From positions 44,567,001-44,631,000 of the forward strand of contig NC_133161.1 in NCBI RefSeq assembly GCF_040802235.1: a DNA stretch of 64,000 nucleotides, written 5' to 3'. Position 1 is the stretch's first letter. Every line of letters begins with the position of its first letter. The notes below the pieces were generated by a model. It had not been told where the DNA came from. It saw nothing but the letters and a program-made list of their open reading frames with translations, and made no database searches. The translations under genes were made by a program, and so were the position numbers. Shown piece by piece: positions 60,195 through 64,000 of this stretch. Origin of the DNA: Manis javanica. Taxonomy: Eukaryota; Chordata; Mammalia; Pholidota; Manidae.

Positions 60195-61409
60195 GTTTTT
60201 CCCCATCACCTGGCAGGTACTGGCAGCTTCAGGCCCGAGTCTGCCTGTCCCACAAGCAGGTGGGCTCCTTGAGAGCAGCGACGACAGGTTCTTCTCAGAG
60301 ACCCGCTAGCCCCCAAGCAGGATGCCCAGAACACAGGGCAGCACAGGATTTTCTGTACCGCCAGCATCTGATGCCTCCTGGGGGCGACGCTGAGTAAGCG
60401 CTGCCTCTTCCTGATGTCAGCGGGCAGAGCCTGGCAGGAGGGCAGCTTCTGTGTCAGGGGGCTCCAGGCATGCCCAATGCTGGGACTGAGGTCTTTTAGC
60501 TGGTAGATGGGCCCTAGGGAGAAGCTGTTTATGGATACTTTCCCTTGCCATTGGGCATCAGGCAGAGGGTACTGAGGGCAAGGCCAGAGCTAGCCCTATC
60601 TCTATTCCCCAACTGTGGCCTTCCCTGATGGGGCAGGCGCAACCTAGCACAGGACCAGTGGTCTGGGCCTCCAAATGGATGCCTACGTGCAGCAGCAGCC
60701 CCCACCCTTGGCACACCACTCTCCTGGGGCTCTGGCTGCCTGGGGCCATCAGCCGCTCTCACACAGGCCTGTGAGCCAGCTCCTCACCGGGTTGGGGTCA
60801 GAGTCAGTCTGTCCAGAGTTGAAGCTCAGCCTGTGAGCTGTTTGGAGTCTGGGCTGGACCACGGTTGAGGCTCAGACTGGGAATAATGTCAGGACTAAGT
60901 TTGGGCCTGGGTCAAGGCTCAGTCTCAGGCCAGGGTCAGGATCTGGAAGAGGACTGGGGCTGAGAGTCCTTGGGGCCCCACCAATAACGTTCAGGTTCTC
61001 TGGGTTCTGAATGGCAGATCAGTTTCTGCTACAGGCTTTCAGATCACTCTCACAGTCCCAAAGTGACTTTTCTGCTGAGCAGGCATGAAGGCCTCTGCAG
61101 AGCACCTGGCAAATAGGGGATAGGGTGGGGTGGGGCAGGGCAAGGGTACTTAGGGCAAGGTGCAGGCTGGCAGGGGGCAGGAGGAGCACTGGCCTCCAGC
61201 CAGGCAATGTGAGAACAATGTGACACTTTGTTTTCCTCCAACCGAACAGGGTGCTTTGATGTGTGCTTAGAAAACTCATTTTTTTATAGATGTTAAACTT
61301 CAGCACAGACTTTGCCCTCCTCCTGGGGGAGACAAACCCCAGCCAGGCCTGATGAGAGGAGCTACCTGTGAAGGCTACAGACCCAGCTGGCCCTGGCATT
61401 GCCCAGCAT

Positions 61410-61540
61410 CAACAATTGTCCTTATTTTGCAGAAGGAGAAGCTGAGGTGCCCAGGGTCACATAGGAAATGGTTCTTTGATTTGGAACTGGAACCCACATT
61501 TCCATATTCCCAGGTACTGTGTGTGGCGCAGGTTGCATGT
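61410..61540 (-). repeat. MIR SINE fragment
   Basis: Inverted MIR landmarks: 'gtccttattttgcagaagga', 'gaagctgaggtgcccagggt', 'tggaactggaacccacattt'. Confidence 0.6.
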
Positions 61541-62519
61541 TTAGTTCACTGTAAGATTCTGATTCAAAATTTCAGTGGTTTATTTTAGTGTTGAAAGGTT
61601 ACTACACACAAACTGAAGGTGCTGGGAGCTGAGCCCCAGAGCTCTGTGGGAGCATCACGAGGGAAATGTGCCACAAAGCCCCAGGGAGTAGAGCAGGATT
61701 GCACCCCCCACACACACACTGTCCCACCTTGTGCCCTATGCCTGGACTCTCCAGATGAGGCAAAGCACCTCTGGGCAGAGGAAGGATCAGCCACATCACC
61801 CACTCTCCTCAGACTGAGGCCCAAAGAGAGCAGGGCACCCACACAAGGCCACACAGTCAGCCAGAACCAAAGGCAGGGAGCTGCTGGCCAGCCAGCCCTC
61901 CCAGAGCAATGAGAGAAGGGGTATTACCTATGGAAGAGGGCCCTGGGTCCAGGCAGGGGAGGAGCTGGGATGCCAGCGCTGAGGGCTGAGGGGGGCGGGC
62001 AGAGTGGGGGTCTGAAAGTTCGAGGCTGGAGCCGCTGGGGTGGGGTGGGATTTTTGCTTCACAACGCCCTGCCTGGTTGCAGTGGCTGAGAGTTGGGAGG
62101 AGGCAAGAGGGGTGGGAGGAGTCCGAGCGGATAGGTTCCCCCACAGTAAGTGAACTCCTGCCACAAGCGACAGTATGGATGAAGCTCAGAAACTGAGGAT
62201 GGAGAGAACATCCCAGGAAACCACCTACAAGATGTTACCATTTTATAAAACTCAAAAAGAAGAGTGTTAAATAACAGGTTGATGAGGCCTGTATACATGC
62301 TTGATAAAAACCTTTTTTGTTTAATCAAAGGAATGATGAACACAAAATCCAGCATAGTAGATATTTCTAAGGGGTCTTCAGAGAATAGGGCAGGTGCACA
62401 TAGCTGGATGCAAAATACTGGGAATGTTCTAGTTCTTGGGATGAGTGGTGAGCTCATGGGTATTTATTGTACTGTTAAACTTTATAATTTACCTTTATAG
62501 TAATTTATACTTTATATAG

Positions 62520-62725
62520 GGAGTCTCCTATGTGCCAGGCCCCTTTATAAGCATTATCCACATGAGCTCATTTAATCCTCACAAGAGCTCCAAGGGTCCC
62601 CATTTACAGACGAGGCAACACTGGTGGCTTGTCAGAGATCACACGGCTGGTAGGGAAACCCAGTCCTACCCTAGGCGGTCTGATTCCAGAGCTCACCATC
62701 TAAACCACTCTACCAAGCTACATAT
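62520..62725 (-). repeat. MIR SINE, well preserved
   Basis: Nearly full-length inverted MIR: 'cctatgtgccaggccccttt', 'gctcatttaatcctcacaag', 'agatcacacggctggtaggg', 'ccatctaaaccactctacca'. Confidence 0.88.
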
Positions 62726-63529
62726 ATTATTATATAAGTATGTTATTTTTTAATGTACTGAAACATTTAAAGTGTCCTGGGAAAGGCAGAAAAGAAGGCT
62801 GCCATTGTGATCCAGATGAGATACAGATGCCCCCACCTGCTCTCCCCTCCCCTCCTCTCTACCCACCCAACTACCCCCCACTTCTCTGGGCACCTCCCAC
62901 GGATGATCCTGTGCTCTCATCCACACACTGGGGTGGCCAGGAACAGTCAAGACAGCTGTGCTGAGCCTGGAAGATGGGGAAGAAGCGCATAGTCCCCTCC
63001 AGGAGGGCCTAGAAGCTGAGCCTGAGCTCCTACTCCACTGGCCTACTGGGGCTGGCGCCGGGGGGTGCTGGTGCTCAGTTCCGACCTGAATGAGGGCCTG
63101 CCCTCGGGGCAGAGATTGGTGGTGAGTGCAAGGAGGAGCTGGGTGTCCCCTGAGGCCTCCTTCTGGCCTCTCCCTGCAGCTCAACCTGTACCCTTCCCAC
63201 CCAAACCAGCTCGACACCACCCAGCCCCCTTATTTATAAACCATATGTCCCTGTGTCCCTGCCTGCCCCTACTGTTTGTCCAGAGCTTCAGCTGCTTCCC
63301 CTGATAACCCAAGGCCCAGAGGTCCTGGGGAACTGGGAGGGGCCTGGGGAAGTAGAGTTCAGGGGTGCTCTGCAGTGTCCCCACCTACTCAGGATCCTCT
63401 AGGGGCTTCCATGGCCCCTGCAGGCCTGATGCGTAAAACTTGCTCAAAAATAGGTAGCAGTCCCCATTTAAAAACTTAAATTCTTTGTTGCCCCCAGGAA
63501 CAATTCCAGACTGCTTGGCCAAAACTATC

Positions 63530-63610
63530 AAAGGCCAGTGAGGAAACTGAGCCCAGAATGTGGGAGCAACTTGCCCTCACACAGCAAGGCAGCATGAGTT
63601 CCCTCTGCTT
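63530..63610 (-). repeat. MIR SINE fragment
   Basis: 'gtgaggaaactgagcccaga' and 'acttgccctcacacagcaag' are the inverted MIR core. Confidence 0.6.
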
Positions 63611-63639
63611 CACCAGACTGCTTTTCCACCCAACCGATA

Positions 63640-63860
63640 TGGAGAAATGGAAAGAACTTGGGCCCCAACCAGGCTCTGAATCCTGGCTCTGCCTTTTCTA
63701 GCTGTGCAACTTTGAATAATGCCTAGCCTCTCTGATTTATTTTTTCTTCATTATAAAATGTAAGCATTGTCTGTTTTGTTCAACAACCAGTACCTAGAAC
63801 AGTGTTTGACACATAGTAAGTGCTCAATAAATACTTCTCAGATGAATGAACGAGTGAATC
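63640..63860 (+). repeat. MIR SINE, well preserved
   Basis: 'ctgaatcctggctctgcctt', 'agctgtgcaactttgaataa', 'acctagaacagtgtttgaca' and 'cacatagtaagtgctcaata' follow MIR to its 3' end. Confidence 0.88.
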
Positions 63861-64000
63861 CCTAAATTGCAGCTCATTTATGAGTATCAAGCAAACAACA
63901 TGTATGGGGTCCCTGCCCAGTGCCAAGCACAGAGTAGGACCCTGCAAATGGGGTTCCCCTTGCCTCTTCACTGCCCACTCAGGGCTCCAGCTTCCCCAGG

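Larger units (their letters stand above)
53971..64000. other. Intergenic DNA upstream of GHRHR
   Basis: No exon or gene is recognised. The usual upstream neighbour AQP1 is not seen and should lie beyond the window. The block 55000-60190 is mostly L1-derived and A/T-rich; 60200-64000 is GC-richer with MIR copies and a loosely repetitive stretch at about 60780-60960 (variants of 'ggctcagtctggg'). Confidence 0.65.

Overview
This is a stretch of nuclear DNA from a placental mammal. The main evidence is a complete, spliced, single-copy growth-hormone-releasing-hormone receptor gene (GHRHR) on the minus strand. All 13 coding exons were found, with joining phases that agree and GT/AG borders. The non-genic DNA is full of the old repeats shared by all placentals (MIR, L2, old L1/HAL1). 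I saw no Alu, B1/B2, carnivore tRNA-Lys SINE, ruminant BovB/Bov-tA or horse ERE copy. A primate, rodent, carnivore or ruminant is therefore less likely, and a lineage with little recent SINE activity (some bats, for example) is possible. The species cannot be fixed from this window.

Layout. 1-2097: intergenic DNA with no recognisable gene. 2098-11222: a complete class I (gammaretrovirus-like) provirus on the plus strand. It has 534-bp LTRs that differ by about 3%, a matching 4-bp target-site duplication (GACC), a tRNA-Pro primer-binding site, a leader, gag, pol, env and a polypurine tract. Every gene is broken by stops and/or frameshifts, so it is a fossil. 11227-41780: a long gene-free stretch with MIR, L2, a HAL1/L1 remnant, L1 3' ends, two probable solo LTRs on the minus strand and several simple repeats. 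41780-53796: GHRHR, read right to left, encoding a 422-residue class B1 G-protein-coupled receptor; its proximal promoter (about 53797-53970) carries POU1F1/Pit-1-like and PITX/OTX-like motifs. 54000-64000: upstream intergenic DNA with two L1 3' fragments, a short retrotransposed mRNA tail with a perfect 16-bp target-site duplication, and MIR copies.

How the parts relate. In mammals GHRHR lies between AQP1 (upstream) and ADCYAP1R1 (downstream). If that order holds here, AQP1 lies beyond base 64000, ADCYAP1R1 lies before base 1, and the provirus entered the GHRHR-ADCYAP1R1 interval in the orientation opposite to GHRHR. Nothing in the window is an operon or a new gene system. The points most worth a second look are retroviral: a UGA gag-pol junction followed by a potential stem or pseudoknot, a 17-base copy of the polypurine tract inside pol, and an open hydrophobic reading frame before gag. 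In GHRHR they are a weak exon 5 splice donor, a (GT)16 microsatellite just inside intron 10, and no canonical poly(A) signal close to the gene end.
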